In this document: piece by piece, positions 23,579 to 32,031 of the stretch
Numbering within the stretch: the first letter of the stretch is position 1
How the letters are laid out: each line of letters begins with the position of its first letter
NCBI GenBank assembly: GCA_034927285.1
Contig: JAYFQF010000016.1
Span: 37,967-101,966 of the forward strand
DNA: 64,000 nucleotides
Direction of reading: 5' to 3'
Source: JAYFQF01 sp034927285
GTDB lineage: Bacteria > Bacillota > Peptococcia > DRI-13 > UBA5745
Notes under the pieces: model-generated
The model's database searches: none
Told to the model about the DNA's origin: nothing
Seen by the model: the letters and a program-made list of their open reading frames with translations, nothing else
Translations under genes and position numbers: made by a program

Positions 23579-24970
23579 TTACTCCTCCTCGGCGCCTTGA
23601 TCGCCGCCGGAGTCGTCGCCGTTCAGGCCCTCTTCGGCCAGCTGGTCCAGGACCTGCAGAGATTCTGCCTCCGGCAGGGAAGCCACTCCCTTCAGCCGCC
23701 GCTGGATCTGCCGGGTCCTGACCCCCACCAGCTTATCCAGTTCAGAATTAGCCTGCTCCAGCCGCTGCTGGGTAGCCGATAGAACCTTCTCAAATTTATC
23801 AAACTCCGTCTTTACCGCGCCCAACACCTGCCAGACTTCGCCGGAACGCTTTTGAATCGCCAGGGTTTTAAAGCCCATCTGGAGGCTGTTCAATAAGGCC
23901 GCCAGAGTGGTGGGCCCGGCGATATTTACCTTATAGTCCCGCTGCAGGGTCTCAACCAGACCCATCCGAACCACTTCGGCGTAAAGGCCCTCCACCGGCA
24001 AAAACATAATGGCGAAATCCGTGGTCTCCGGCGGATTTAAATACTTGTCCCGGATATCCTTGGCGAAGCTTTTCACCCGCCGTTCCAGGACGGCGGCGCA
24101 GCCGGCCACCGCCTGGGAATCGGCGGAATCATAAGCCTCTATGAGCTGATGGTAGGCGTCGGCGGGGAACTTGGCGTCAATGGGCAGCCAAACCGTGCCG
24201 TCGTCGGCCCCCGGCAGCTTAATGGCAAATTCCACCGTCTCCCGGCTGCCTTTTTTCGTGGTCACATTGGCCTGATACTGCTCCGGCGCCAGAATCTGCT
24301 CCAAAATAGCTCCCAGCTGGATTTCGCCCAGAATTCCCCGGGTTTTGACATTGGAAAGTACCTTCTTTAAATCTCCAACGCCCACCGCCAGGTTCTGCAT
24401 CTCGCCCAGCCCCTTATATACTTCCTCCAGCCTTTTACTGACCAGGGCAAAAGATTGGCCGATGCGCTCCTCCAGGGTCTTGTGCAGCTTCTCGTCTACG
24501 GTGGCCCGCATTTCTTCCAGCTTTTTTTCATTATCCTGCTGCATAGCCGACAGTCGCTTATCCGTATCCTGCTGCATAGCCAAAAGCCGGCGGTCCATAT
24601 TCTCGCTGGTCTTTTCCAAACGTTGGTCCAGGGCCTCCCCCAGATTGGCCAGCCGGGTTTCCTGGCTTAAGCGCAGCTGCTCGATACGCTTGTCCACATT
24701 CTCCCCGGAGGCCTGCATCGTCTGGCGATAGGCCTCCAAAAGCCGGGCCGTCTCCCGGGAAAGGGCCTCCAGATCGCCTTTATGGGCCTCCGCCACCGAA
24801 CGCAATCCGCTGGTGATCGCCTCGTTGGTCATATGCTGCTGATTTAAAGCCCGGCTTTCGTTCTCCTGACGTTGAATCCGCAGTTCTTTCGATAAACTGT
24901 TCCAGATCAAAAGCACTGCGGCCAGGATGGCCAGGGCCGCCAAGATAAAAACCAGTATAATATGCTCCAT
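23579..24970 (-). CDS. rmuC: DNA recombination protein RmuC
   Basis: A 463-residue protein with an N-terminal transmembrane helix (IILVFILAALAILAAVLLIW), a long coiled coil (residues about 30-190, with MQQD-KRL-AMQQD heptad-like repeats) and the C-terminal PD-(D/E)XK-like RmuC domain: RGILGEIQLGAILEQILAPE, VWLPIDAKFPADAY and FAIMFLPVEGLYAEV. RmuC limits inversions at short repeats and is linked to recombination control. That is of note in a genome with this many short repeats. The ATG at 24970 follows AAGGAGA; the frame further upstream is unlikely to be coding. It is adjacent to the second repeat island. Confidence 0.93.
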   Translation of the reverse strand: MEHIILVFILAALAILAAVLLIWNSLSKELRIQRQENESRALNQQHMTNEAITSGLRSVAEAHKGDLEALSRETARLLEAYRQTMQASGENVDKRIEQLRLSQETRLANLGEALDQRLEKTSENMDRRLLAMQQDTDKRLSAMQQDNEKKLEEMRATVDEKLHKTLEERIGQSFALVSKRLEEVYKGLGEMQNLAVGVGDLKKVLSNVKTRGILGEIQLGAILEQILAPEQYQANVTTKKGSRETVEFAIKLPGADDGTVWLPIDAKFPADAYHQLIEAYDSADSQAVAGCAAVLERRVKSFAKDIRDKYLNPPETTDFAIMFLPVEGLYAEVVRMGLVETLQRDYKVNIAGPTTLAALLNSLQMGFKTLAIQKRSGEVWQVLGAVKTEFDKFEKVLSATQQRLEQANSELDKLVGVRTRQIQRRLKGVASLPEAESLQVLDQLAEEGLNGDDSGGDQGAEEE

Positions 24971-25070
24971 GAGGATTCTCCTTATCTTATATCTTAATAC
25001 TGTCATCTTAATACTGTTTATATCTTAATACTGTGCCAGGGCCTGCATGATACCGGGCCAAAACCTCACG

Positions 25071-25200
25071 ATGCCGGATATCCGGCTAATGCCCGCATAA
25101 TGCCGGATACCGGGCTAATGCCCGCATAATGCCGGATACCGGGCTAAAGCCTGCTTAATGCCGGATACCGGGCTTAAAGCCTGCTTACGCCATACCGGGC
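25071..25200. repeat. 29-bp tandem repeat array
   Basis: About four and a half head-to-tail copies of ATGCCGGATACCGGGCTAAT plus GCCCGCATA, period 29 bp (starts 25071, 25100, 25129, 25158, about 25188), decaying to the right. There are no spacers between copies. A small triple repeat of ATCTTAATACTGT precedes it (about 24987-25035). Confidence 0.88.
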
Positions 25201-25328
25201 GAAAGCCGGCATATGCCGGGCAAAAACATGATCGCTGATCCCTTTGCGGCGTAACCGGGCCACAGACTTCCCATTAATGATTGTATCATATAATCAGCCG
25301 CCGCCGGTTAGTCCAACCAAAATTACGG

Positions 25329-25375
25329 TATCATGAGCTCCGCGAATTTCACCATAATTCACCGCTCGTGGCGGG
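25329..25375 (+). repeat. 47-bp dispersed repeat, copy 2
   Basis: TATCATGAGCTCCGCGAATT followed by TCACCATAATTCACC and TGGCGGG. It aligns without gaps to the copy at 4431-4477 and is about 100 bp from copy 3 in the same direction. Confidence 0.75.
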
Positions 25376-25430
25376 ACCGGGCGACTGATGAAATTTAGGA
25401 GCCGGCCGCGTTTGAATCGGAAATTCATGG

Positions 25431-25476
25431 TATAATGAGGCCACGAATCTCACCATAATTCACCGCTCATGGCGGG
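25431..25476 (+). repeat. 47-bp dispersed repeat, copy 3
   Basis: TATAATGAGGCCACGAATCT followed by CACCATAATTCACC and TGGCGGG, one base shorter than copies 1 and 2. The leading ATGGTATAATGAG could serve as a -10 region. Confidence 0.75.
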
Positions 25477-25570
25477 CCGGACGGCTTGAAAAGCCATAGG
25501 GCCGCTGCATTTAGGCAGTGTTTAAGCGTTTAAATGAAGAATTCATCGGGTCCCTCAATAGGTTCCTCAC

Positions 25571-25806
25571 GGCTGATGACCTATGTTTACCGGAAAACCA
25601 TTTTGTTTTTAAAGCAAATCCCGGTAAAACCTTCCCCAAAGGCCTGGTTTGGCCTTGATGCTGGCGACCTGGCCGGGGTTAAGTGGTGATTTCGAAAATT
25701 CGTCCTTTGAGGGAGAGCAAAAGAAAAGAATGTCTTCTCTTTAAGGACGGCTGAAGAAATTTACCGGGATTTGCAGAAAAAACATAAGAAAATCCCGGTA
25801 AACATG
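25571..25806 (-). repeat. Dispersed hairpin-ended element, locus B (inverted relative to locus A)
   Basis: The left palindrome (TTTACCGGAAAA ... AAATCCCGGTAAA, about 25586-25628) matches the reverse complement of the right palindrome of locus A, including the outer flank GATGACCTATG. The right palindrome (about 25759-25803) matches the reverse complement of the left one of locus A. The intervening 130 bp keep patches such as AGAAGACATTC and CGAAATCACC when compared with locus A. Between rmuC and the aminopeptidase, 24971-26027 holds only these repeats and the leader of the aminopeptidase gene. Confidence 0.85.
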
Positions 25807-26027
25807 GCTGGACTAGACGTTCTTGACTTCTTCGGCCTGGGCTTCTTCAGCCTTTGCTTACCGGTCGGAAATAAAGAGCCGGCGGAAAAAGCAAAATGCG
25901 GCCTTTGCGCGTCAAAAAACAAAATTTATGGCATAATAGACCAAAGGAATTATGCCGTGCTTCGTCCTCGGCGGCGGGCCCGCATTCAAACGTTTTTTTT
26001 ATCATAACACAAAAGGGGTGTCATTTT

Positions 26028-27272
26028 ATGCACAATTCCATCACGGATCCAAAAAAATTCCCCACCCAACAGCAGATGGAGCTTTACGCTTTATTAATGG
26101 TGAAAATGGGGATCAATCTGCAAAAAGGCATGCGGGTAGTGCTGCAGGCTCCCACCTTTGCCTGGGATTTCGTCCGGCTGCTGACGGAAACCTGTTATAA
26201 GGAAGGCGCCCTCCGGGTCTATCATGAGTTTACCGACGACGTGCTGACCGGCATCCAGCTGCGCTACGGCGGGTTGGAGGCGGCGGAGTATCCCGGCTAT
26301 GAAATGGACTTTTTCCTGGACAAATTCCGGGACAACGGCGCCTACATCCGCCTGTATTCCCCCATTCCCCACGCCCTGGACGACGTGCCGCAAAACGTGG
26401 TTGACGCTTACACCGTCTCCAAGACCATAGCCCGAAAGGAAATTCAAAGGATCGTGGGGGACTTTGCTTCGCCCTGGCTGATCGCGGTCTACCCCAATCT
26501 GCCCTGGGCCAGGCAGGTTTATCCTGACTTAAACGACGAAGCCGCTTTGGCAAAGCTTTGGCAAGATCTTTTTGACTTCACCTTCGTCACCGGCGGCCGG
26601 CCCCTGGAGGCTCTGGAACGGCTGATCCTGGAAAGCCATGACCGGGTGGAAAAGCTGAACGCCTTTGCTTTCGAAAAGCTGGTCTACTCTTCGCCTACGG
26701 CAGACCTGACCATTCAGCTGCCCAAGGGCCATGTCTGGAACGGCGGCGCGGAGATGACTGCCGGCGGCGTCCGCTGCATGGCCAATATCCCCACCGCCGA
26801 GGTTTACACCAGTCCCGCAAAATATGGCGTCAACGGCTGGGTAAAAAATACCAAGCCTTTGGTCAACGATGGCATTCTGATCGACGACTTTCGGCTGACC
26901 TTCAAAGACGGTAAAGTGGTAGACTGGAACTGCGGCAAAGGCGAAGGCCAGCTTCGGGCTATCCTCACCGCCGACGAAGGTTCTTCCTATCTGGGCGAGG
27001 TGGCCCTGGTGCCGGTGGATTCCCCCCTGGCAAAAGCCGGCGCCGTATATTACAACACCCTGTTGGATGAAAACGCCTCCTGCCATCTGGCTTTAGGAGA
27101 TTCCTTCGCCCTGTCCCTTTCTGCCGATGCGGATCCCCAGGAGCGGGCCAAGTTAAACCATAGCGACAAGCATGTAGACTTTATGATCGGCTCGGCGGAA
27201 CTGGACATCCGGGGCGTCTGCGCAGACGGCAAAGAGGTACAAATCTTTCACAAAGGGCTTTGGGCTTTCTGA
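26028..27272 (+). CDS. M29-family aminopeptidase (AmpS/AmpT-like)
   Basis: A 414-residue cytoplasmic metallo-aminopeptidase that trims N-terminal residues from peptides. It starts MHNSITDPKKFPTQQQMELY and shows the M29 pattern: GGRPLEALERLIL, MANIPTAEVYTSP, SSYLGEVALVPVDSPL (metal-ligand Glu), TLLDENASCHLALGDSFA with a metal-ligand His, and HVDFMIGSAELDIRGV near the C-terminus. Length is standard. The ATG at 26028 follows AAAAGGGGTG; an open frame from 25896 has no family similarity. It stands alone on the plus strand after the repeat island. Confidence 0.93.
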   Translation: MHNSITDPKKFPTQQQMELYALLMVKMGINLQKGMRVVLQAPTFAWDFVRLLTETCYKEGALRVYHEFTDDVLTGIQLRYGGLEAAEYPGYEMDFFLDKFRDNGAYIRLYSPIPHALDDVPQNVVDAYTVSKTIARKEIQRIVGDFASPWLIAVYPNLPWARQVYPDLNDEAALAKLWQDLFDFTFVTGGRPLEALERLILESHDRVEKLNAFAFEKLVYSSPTADLTIQLPKGHVWNGGAEMTAGGVRCMANIPTAEVYTSPAKYGVNGWVKNTKPLVNDGILIDDFRLTFKDGKVVDWNCGKGEGQLRAILTADEGSSYLGEVALVPVDSPLAKAGAVYYNTLLDENASCHLALGDSFALSLSADADPQERAKLNHSDKHVDFMIGSAELDIRGVCADGKEVQIFHKGLWAF

Positions 27273-27290
27273 AGCTCCCTGCCCCGGGCA

Positions 27291-27343
27291 GGCTTCGGTA
27301 TGCGGGAGCCCAGGCAGGCCTTTGACCAACGCATACCGAAGCC
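27291..27343. repeat. 14-bp perfect inverted repeat after the aminopeptidase gene
   Basis: GGCTTCGGTATGCG (27291-27304) and CGCATACCGAAGCC (27330-27343) around a 25-nt loop, starting 19 nt after the stop codon. No T-run follows, so it is terminator-like but not canonical. Further on, GCAGATAT (27525-27532) pairs with ATATCTGC (27578-27585) around a smaller inner hairpin. Confidence 0.65.
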
Positions 27344-27607
27344 GATATCTTCAAAAACCAGACGGGACATGGGATTCTTTCAGGAGGATACATTGTTCCG
27401 CTTTTTTTCTTTCGTTTCCTTAATTTCATCCATCAATCCGCTCCTCCGGCTGCATACATTAAACAGATACACATAAATCTAAGGAGGACGTTATAGAATC
27501 ATTTAAGAAGGTATTTAGTAAACAGCAGATATGCCCGACAGAGTGGTGATGCAAGCATCCCCGATATTCTTTTATTGATATCTGCGGAAGTTTTAACATT
27601 TCGTTTA

Positions 27608-27636
27608 TTTCCAGTGCCCCCTATTTATGGTATACT
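27608..27636 (+). promoter_or_regulatory. Promoter of the D,D-carboxypeptidase gene
   Basis: TTTCCA (27608-27613, weak), 17 nt, TATACT (27631-27636), 46 bp before the start codon. Confidence 0.55.
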
Positions 27637-27681
27637 GGCATAAGTTATTCTTGATTAACTCCGACGAAAGGATATTTCTTC

Positions 27682-29259
27682 ATGTCTGTATCCGAGGCCC
27701 CCGGAGCCTTTTCCAAAAGCATAAAACCGCTGGCCGCGGCGCTTTTGGCACTGTTGCTGTGCTGCTTTTTTCCTGCCCGGCCCGCTCTGGCGTTAAGCAC
27801 CGGCGACCTGCAGTCCACGGCGGTAGTGTTGATGGACGCGGACACCGGACAGGTGCTGTTTCAGAAACAGATGGACCAAAAACACAAGCCGGCCAGCATC
27901 ACAAAGGTCATGACCTGCCTTTTGGCTCTGGAAAAAGGAGACCTGAGCGACAGCTTTACCATGTCTTACGACGCGGTTTTCGATGTGCCCAGAGATTCCT
28001 CGAATGTGGCCCTGGATGTAGACGAGGAACTTTCCTTAAAGGACGCCCTCTACGGTTTGATGCTGGAATCTGCCAATGAGGCGGCCAACGGCATTGCCGA
28101 ATATATCAGCGGCTCCATGACGGATTTTGCCAAGCTGATGACAAAACGGGCCAAGGAACTGGGCGCGAAAAATACGAATTTTGCAAATGCCAACGGACTG
28201 GAAGACAAAGAACACTACACCACGGCCTACGATATGGCCATGATTACCAGGGAAGCCGTCAAACAGCCGGGGTTTCTCACCGTCGTAGGCACCACCCGCT
28301 ATGACATGGAGCCCACCAATAAGCAAAAGGATATCCGTAATTTCAATAATAAAAACAAGATGATCTATGCCAACAATTCCTTCTACTACGAAGGGATCCT
28401 GGGGGGGAAAACCGGTTATACCAGCGCGGCGAAAAACACCTTGGTGGAAGTGGCCCGGCGGGAGGGGCGGACCCTGATCGCCGTGATGCTGCAGGCGCCC
28501 AGCGCCAACGCCACCTTTGACGACGCCAAGCTTCTGTTGGATTACGGCTTCGATTATTTTACCGCCTACCCCTTTTCCGATGAAGATTATCAGGAAAACT
28601 ACAGCCTGCTTTTACATAAGGACGTTCCCGCCGACCAGGTCAAGCTGGACTATGCCGCTCCCGCGATGCGGGACGACGGCTCCAGCGCCGTGGAGGTAAA
28701 AATCAGCGTACCCACATCCTACAGCAAGCTGATGTACCCGGATCTGGGCACTTACACCCTGACCACGTCCCCGGCCGGGGACGCTTCAGGAACCGGCTCT
28801 GAGTCTGCGGACTCGGCGAAAACAGAATCCGCCGGCACTTTTTCCCGGCTCTTCGGCGGTCTGCCCGCTACGCTGCGGGTGATGTTAAAAGGACTTTTTT
28901 ACCTGGCCCTGGTTTTGATACTGGCCGCCTGTTTTTTCCGTACCCGCCGTTATTTCCGGAGGCAAAAAAGGGCCGCCGCCAGGCAGCGCCGCCTGGAACG
29001 GGAGCAGCAGCGCCACCAGCAGGAGTATCATGCCCAGGGTTACGGCCGTGCCCCGGCCTCGGGCTTCCAGTCCGGCGGCAGCCGCCACGGCTTGCAGCAA
29101 AACCGCGGCTCCCAACAAAGCCGCAGTTCACAGCCAGGCCACGGTTTGCAGCAAAACCGCAGTCCTCAGCAAAACCACGGCCTGCAGCAGAGCCGCAGTT
29201 CCCAGCAAAGCCGCAGCCGGCAGCCGGATAATTCCCAAAGCCGCAGCCGCTATTATTAA
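27682..29259 (+). CDS. D-alanyl-D-alanine carboxypeptidase (PBP5/DacF type)
   Basis: Removes the terminal D-Ala from peptidoglycan stem peptides, outside the membrane. The 525-residue protein has a signal sequence (core LAAALLALLLCCFFPA), the serine motif S72-I-T-K75 in KPASITKVM, the SAN motif at S130 and KTG at 243-245, all intact. After the beta-rich domain comes a transmembrane helix (about residues 397-415: GLFYLALVLILAACFF) and then a basic Gln/Ser/Arg tail with hexapeptide repeats such as LQQNRG and SQQSRS to the end. The tail would be cytoplasmic and is unusual. A run of seven G sits just before the KTG codons and could slip. GAAAGGA precedes the ATG at 27682. Confidence 0.93.
   Translation: MSVSEAPGAFSKSIKPLAAALLALLLCCFFPARPALALSTGDLQSTAVVLMDADTGQVLFQKQMDQKHKPASITKVMTCLLALEKGDLSDSFTMSYDAVFDVPRDSSNVALDVDEELSLKDALYGLMLESANEAANGIAEYISGSMTDFAKLMTKRAKELGAKNTNFANANGLEDKEHYTTAYDMAMITREAVKQPGFLTVVGTTRYDMEPTNKQKDIRNFNNKNKMIYANNSFYYEGILGGKTGYTSAAKNTLVEVARREGRTLIAVMLQAPSANATFDDAKLLLDYGFDYFTAYPFSDEDYQENYSLLLHKDVPADQVKLDYAAPAMRDDGSSAVEVKISVPTSYSKLMYPDLGTYTLTTSPAGDASGTGSESADSAKTESAGTFSRLFGGLPATLRVMLKGLFYLALVLILAACFFRTRRYFRRQKRAAARQRRLEREQQRHQQEYHAQGYGRAPASGFQSGGSRHGLQQNRGSQQSRSSQPGHGLQQNRSPQQNHGLQQSRSSQQSRSRQPDNSQSRSRYY
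29080..29253. repeat. 18-bp-type coding repeats in the carboxypeptidase tail
   Basis: Imperfect hexapeptide units (CAGCAAAACCGC.., CAACAAAGCCGCAG..) encode QQNRGS, QQSRSS, QPGHGL and variants. The encoded tail is basic and follows the transmembrane helix. Confidence 0.75.
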
Positions 29260-29454
29260 GCGGCAGTTTTTGCCGGGTTCTGTTCAAATATGCCCATTAT
29301 CCCAGCGAGCTTAAATCGGCGCCGGGGTGGCGGTAGGCACGTCGGCCGCCAAAGAACCGGCCTGCCATTTCGCCGTATTCTACGGTTTCTCTAGGGCCTG
29401 CCGGCCACTGAACTGCCGGCGAAATTTTATCCGGTTGTCCCCCGCAAAAAATTC

Positions 29455-29483
29455 TTGCAAAGACTTGCTCTCCCATGTATAAT
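29455..29483 (+). promoter_or_regulatory. Sigma-A-type promoter of the candidate ncRNA
   Basis: TTGCAA (29455-29460), 17 nt, TATAAT (29478-29483), near consensus. The 29260-29454 stretch before it shows nothing else. Confidence 0.8.
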
Positions 29484-29489
29484 GCTAAT

Positions 29490-29696
29490 CAAGGTTTTGG
29501 AATGCGCCATGTTAGGGCCTTTGGGCATCGTAGCACAGTAGGGCGGTTCCTCACCGGATTACGATAGGCCGGAGTTTGGCCTAAGCCAAGATGTAGAACG
29601 GAAGGATGGTTTAAATGAACAGGTATTTTATGTGTTTCAGGCATTGTATGTTCCTGCAGCGTCCTCGTTGCGCGGGAGCCGGCGGCCTGTTTTTTT
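29490..29696 (+). ncRNA. Structured non-coding RNA of unknown family, about 207 nt
   Basis: A near-consensus promoter is followed by about 200 nt without a frame or ribosome binding site, ending in TTTTTTT (29690-29696). Several helices can be seen. GGUUUU/UGCGC (29493-29498, 29503-29507) pairs with GCGCG/GGAGCC (29670-29680), closing the 5' and 3' ends. AUCGUA (29527-29532) pairs with UACGAU (29560-29565) around CGGU-UCCUC-ACCG. UAGGCC (29565-29570) pairs with GGCCUA (29578-29583). Length and end pairing would suit a 6S-like or raiA-like RNA, but no diagnostic motif was recognised. It could also be a leader of the symporter gene starting 98 nt after the T-run. Confidence 0.6.
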
Positions 29697-29793
29697 ATTG
29701 CCTTTGACAGATGATTTTTTCTCCCGGCCGGATGCCGCGCCAAAAAAGTCTGCGGTCCGGCCCTAAAAAAATAATTTGTTGGAGGGAATAGAA

Positions 29794-31347
29794 ATGATCG
29801 TTAAACTTTTATTAGTCATCGCCTTTTTTTGTTCCATGGTGGCGGTGGGCATTTACTCCCGCAAACATGCCACCGACGTCTCGGGGTTTGTTTTGGGCAA
29901 CCGCTCCGTAGGTCCCTGGCTTACCGCCTTCGCATACGGGACATCTTACTTTTCCGCCGTGGTCTTTGTGGGCTATGCCGGTCAGTTCGGCTGGAAATAC
30001 GGCCTGGCTTCCACCTGGATCGGCCTGGGCAATGCCGTCATCGGCAGCCTGCTGGCCTGGGTCATCCTGGGCCGCCGGACCAGGATCATGTCCAATCACC
30101 TGCAGGCGGCCACCATGCCGGAGTTCTTTGGCAAGAGATATAACAGCAAGGCGCTGAAAATCGTCTCTTCCGCCATTATCTTCATCTTCCTGGTCCCTTA
30201 CACCGCTTCCATTTATAACGGCTTGTCCCGGCTTTTCGCCATCGCTTTTGATATTCCTTACAGCTGGTGTGTGGTTCTGATGGCTGTGCTGACCGGCGCA
30301 TACGTTATCCTGGGCGGCTATATGGCCACGGCTATTAATGACTTCATCCAGGGCATCATCATGCTGGCAGGCATCGTGGCCGTCATCTGGGCCGTGTTAA
30401 GCGGCCAGGGCGGCTTTACCGAAGCGGTCCGCCAATTGGCCCAGCTGCCCAGCGATGTGCCCGTTACCCTGGGCCAGCCCGGCGCCTTCACTTCTTTTTT
30501 CGGCCCGGATCCGCTGAACCTTTTGGGTGTGGTGATCCTTACTTCACTGGGCACCTGGGGCCTGCCTCAGATGGTCCATAAATTCTACACCATTAAAAGC
30601 GAAAAGGCCGTGTCTACCGGCACCATCATTTCCACCCTCTTTGCCGTGGTCATCGCCGGCGGCAGTTACTTCCTGGGCGGCTTTGGCCGGCTTTTCGACA
30701 ATCCCGCCATCTACAATCAGCAAGGGGCCGTGGTCTACGACAGCATTATCCCTTTTATGCTTTCTTCTCTGCCGGATATCCTGATCGGCGTTGTGGTGGT
30801 GCTGGTGCTTTCCGCTTCCATGTCCACCCTTTCCGCCCTGGTGCTGACCTCCAGTTCCACCTTGACTCTGGATTTCCTGAAGGACAATATCATCAAAAAT
30901 ATGAATGAAAAAACTCAGCTTCTGCTGATGCGGATTCTGGTGGTCTTTTTCATTCTGGTTTCCGTGGTTATCGCCCTGGACCCCCCCACCTTTATTGCCC
31001 AGCTGATGGGCATCTCCTGGGGGGCTTTGGCCGGAGCTTTTCTGGCGCCCTTTCTCTACGGCTTATATGGCAAATGGGTCACCAGGAAGGCGGTCTGGGC
31101 CAGCTTTATTGCCGGCGTAGGCATCACGGTTTCCAATATGTTTTTTCACTTCATCGCTTCCCCCATTAACGCCGGCGCCCTGGCTATGCTGGCCGGGCTG
31201 GTGATCGTTCCTTTGGTCAGCCTGTTTACCCAGAACCCCTACTGCTCCACCATCGACGCCACTTTTGCCTGCTATGAGGAAAAGGTTCTGGTGCCAAAGA
31301 AGGTAGCCCTTGCCTACGGCATCGAAGGCGAGACGGCAGAGCAATAA
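29794..31347 (+). CDS. Sodium:solute symporter (SSS family)
   Basis: A 517-residue inner-membrane symporter with about 13 hydrophobic segments. The SSS hallmarks are visible: FVLGNRSVGPWLTAFAYGTS near the start, GYAGQFGWKYGLASTWIGLG, TGAYVILGGYMATAINDFIQ, GTWGLPQMVHKFYTIKSEK and SASMSTLSALVLTSSSTLT, which is the Na+ site region. The family takes up proline, pantothenate, monocarboxylates or sugars with Na+; the substrate is not clear. The ATG at 29794 follows GGAGGG. It fits a Na+-based economy together with the Na+-type ATPase at 37.9-46.5 kb. Confidence 0.93.
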   Translation: MIVKLLLVIAFFCSMVAVGIYSRKHATDVSGFVLGNRSVGPWLTAFAYGTSYFSAVVFVGYAGQFGWKYGLASTWIGLGNAVIGSLLAWVILGRRTRIMSNHLQAATMPEFFGKRYNSKALKIVSSAIIFIFLVPYTASIYNGLSRLFAIAFDIPYSWCVVLMAVLTGAYVILGGYMATAINDFIQGIIMLAGIVAVIWAVLSGQGGFTEAVRQLAQLPSDVPVTLGQPGAFTSFFGPDPLNLLGVVILTSLGTWGLPQMVHKFYTIKSEKAVSTGTIISTLFAVVIAGGSYFLGGFGRLFDNPAIYNQQGAVVYDSIIPFMLSSLPDILIGVVVVLVLSASMSTLSALVLTSSSTLTLDFLKDNIIKNMNEKTQLLLMRILVVFFILVSVVIALDPPTFIAQLMGISWGALAGAFLAPFLYGLYGKWVTRKAVWASFIAGVGITVSNMFFHFIASPINAGALAMLAGLVIVPLVSLFTQNPYCSTIDATFACYEEKVLVPKKVALAYGIEGETAEQ

Positions 31348-31382
31348 GGAATCCGACTCTTGTCCAATACGGCACAATACTC

Positions 31383-31426
31383 AAGGCTGCTTCGGCAGGT
31401 TTTCCAAACCCGTCCGGAGCAGCCTT
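31383..31426 (+). terminator. Terminator-like hairpin after the symporter gene
   Basis: AAGGCTGCTTCGG (31383-31395) pairs with CCGGAGCAGCCTT (31414-31426), a 13-bp stem. The T-run is missing. Confidence 0.55.
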
Positions 31427-31517
31427 ACGCTATCCCTGACCTGCCTTATTCTTTCCGGTTCCGCCAGACCATCGGCCATAACGCAGGCCTCGGCCATAAC
31501 GGCGCCGGCCCGCTATT

Positions 31518-31772
31518 CTAATGTTTTTCCCGGGCATACTTCTGCTTCGTGGCCTCTCCGCCCCGGAGATGCCGCTCCGCTTTGTTCTGTTCCAGAACCG
31601 CCTTGGCTTTTGACGCCATTTCCTTGTTGATGGTCGGCAGTCTTTCCGTCAGGTCCTTGTGGACCGTGGATTTTGACACGCCGAACACCTGGGCCGTCTG
31701 CCGAACGGTAGACTCCGTATCCAACATATAATTGCATACTTCCAGAACTCTTTTTCTTATATATTCCTGCAT
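31518..31772 (-). CDS. spoIIID: Sporulation transcriptional regulator SpoIIID
   Basis: An 84-residue DNA-binding protein that acts in the mother cell to adjust the sigma-E regulon and prepare for sigma-K. It starts MQEYIRKRVLEVCNYMLDTE and has the helix-turn-helix TVRQTAQVFGVSKSTVHKDL with the usual basic C-terminus (RGGEATKQKYARE). Size and sequence match the family closely, which makes the organism an endospore former. Upstream on the minus strand lies ACATAATATG, which may be part of a sigma-E promoter, although the -35 is unclear. The SpoIID-type gene and murA are nearby, as in the bacillar and clostridial order. Confidence 0.96.
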   Translation of the reverse strand: MQEYIRKRVLEVCNYMLDTESTVRQTAQVFGVSKSTVHKDLTERLPTINKEMASKAKAVLEQNKAERHLRGGEATKQKYAREKH

Positions 31773-31850
31773 CCTGCCATCCCCCCGCGCCTGCCCAAAT
31801 TTTCCTTACATATTATGTAAAGAAGCGAGGATGTAGAACCAGGAAAGTCC

Positions 31851-31879
31851 TTGACAAATCCCTCCGGCAAGCATATGGT
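31851..31879 (+). promoter_or_regulatory. Promoter of the P1 peptidase gene
   Basis: TTGACA (31851-31856), 17 nt, TATGGT (31874-31879). Confidence 0.7.
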
Positions 31880-32031
31880 TTATTTCACACCGGCATGGGC
31901 AAAGGGCTTTCGCTGTGGTAAACTATCTCCATAAGCGTATTAATCAGCTTGATCGGAAGGAACCGGGGCGCCGAAAAATCAGCCGGCGCCGCTTTGCCCG
32001 GGGTTTTGCATCAGGGGAGGAAGAACCAGCC

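Noticed and set aside
25071..25200. CRISPR array
   Set aside because: The 29-bp period matches a repeat length seen in CRISPR, but copies are contiguous with no spacers and no cas genes are near.
27525..27585. Riboswitch upstream of the carboxypeptidase gene
   Set aside because: A small nested hairpin is present, but it lies upstream of the predicted promoter (27608-27636) and matches no riboswitch motif.
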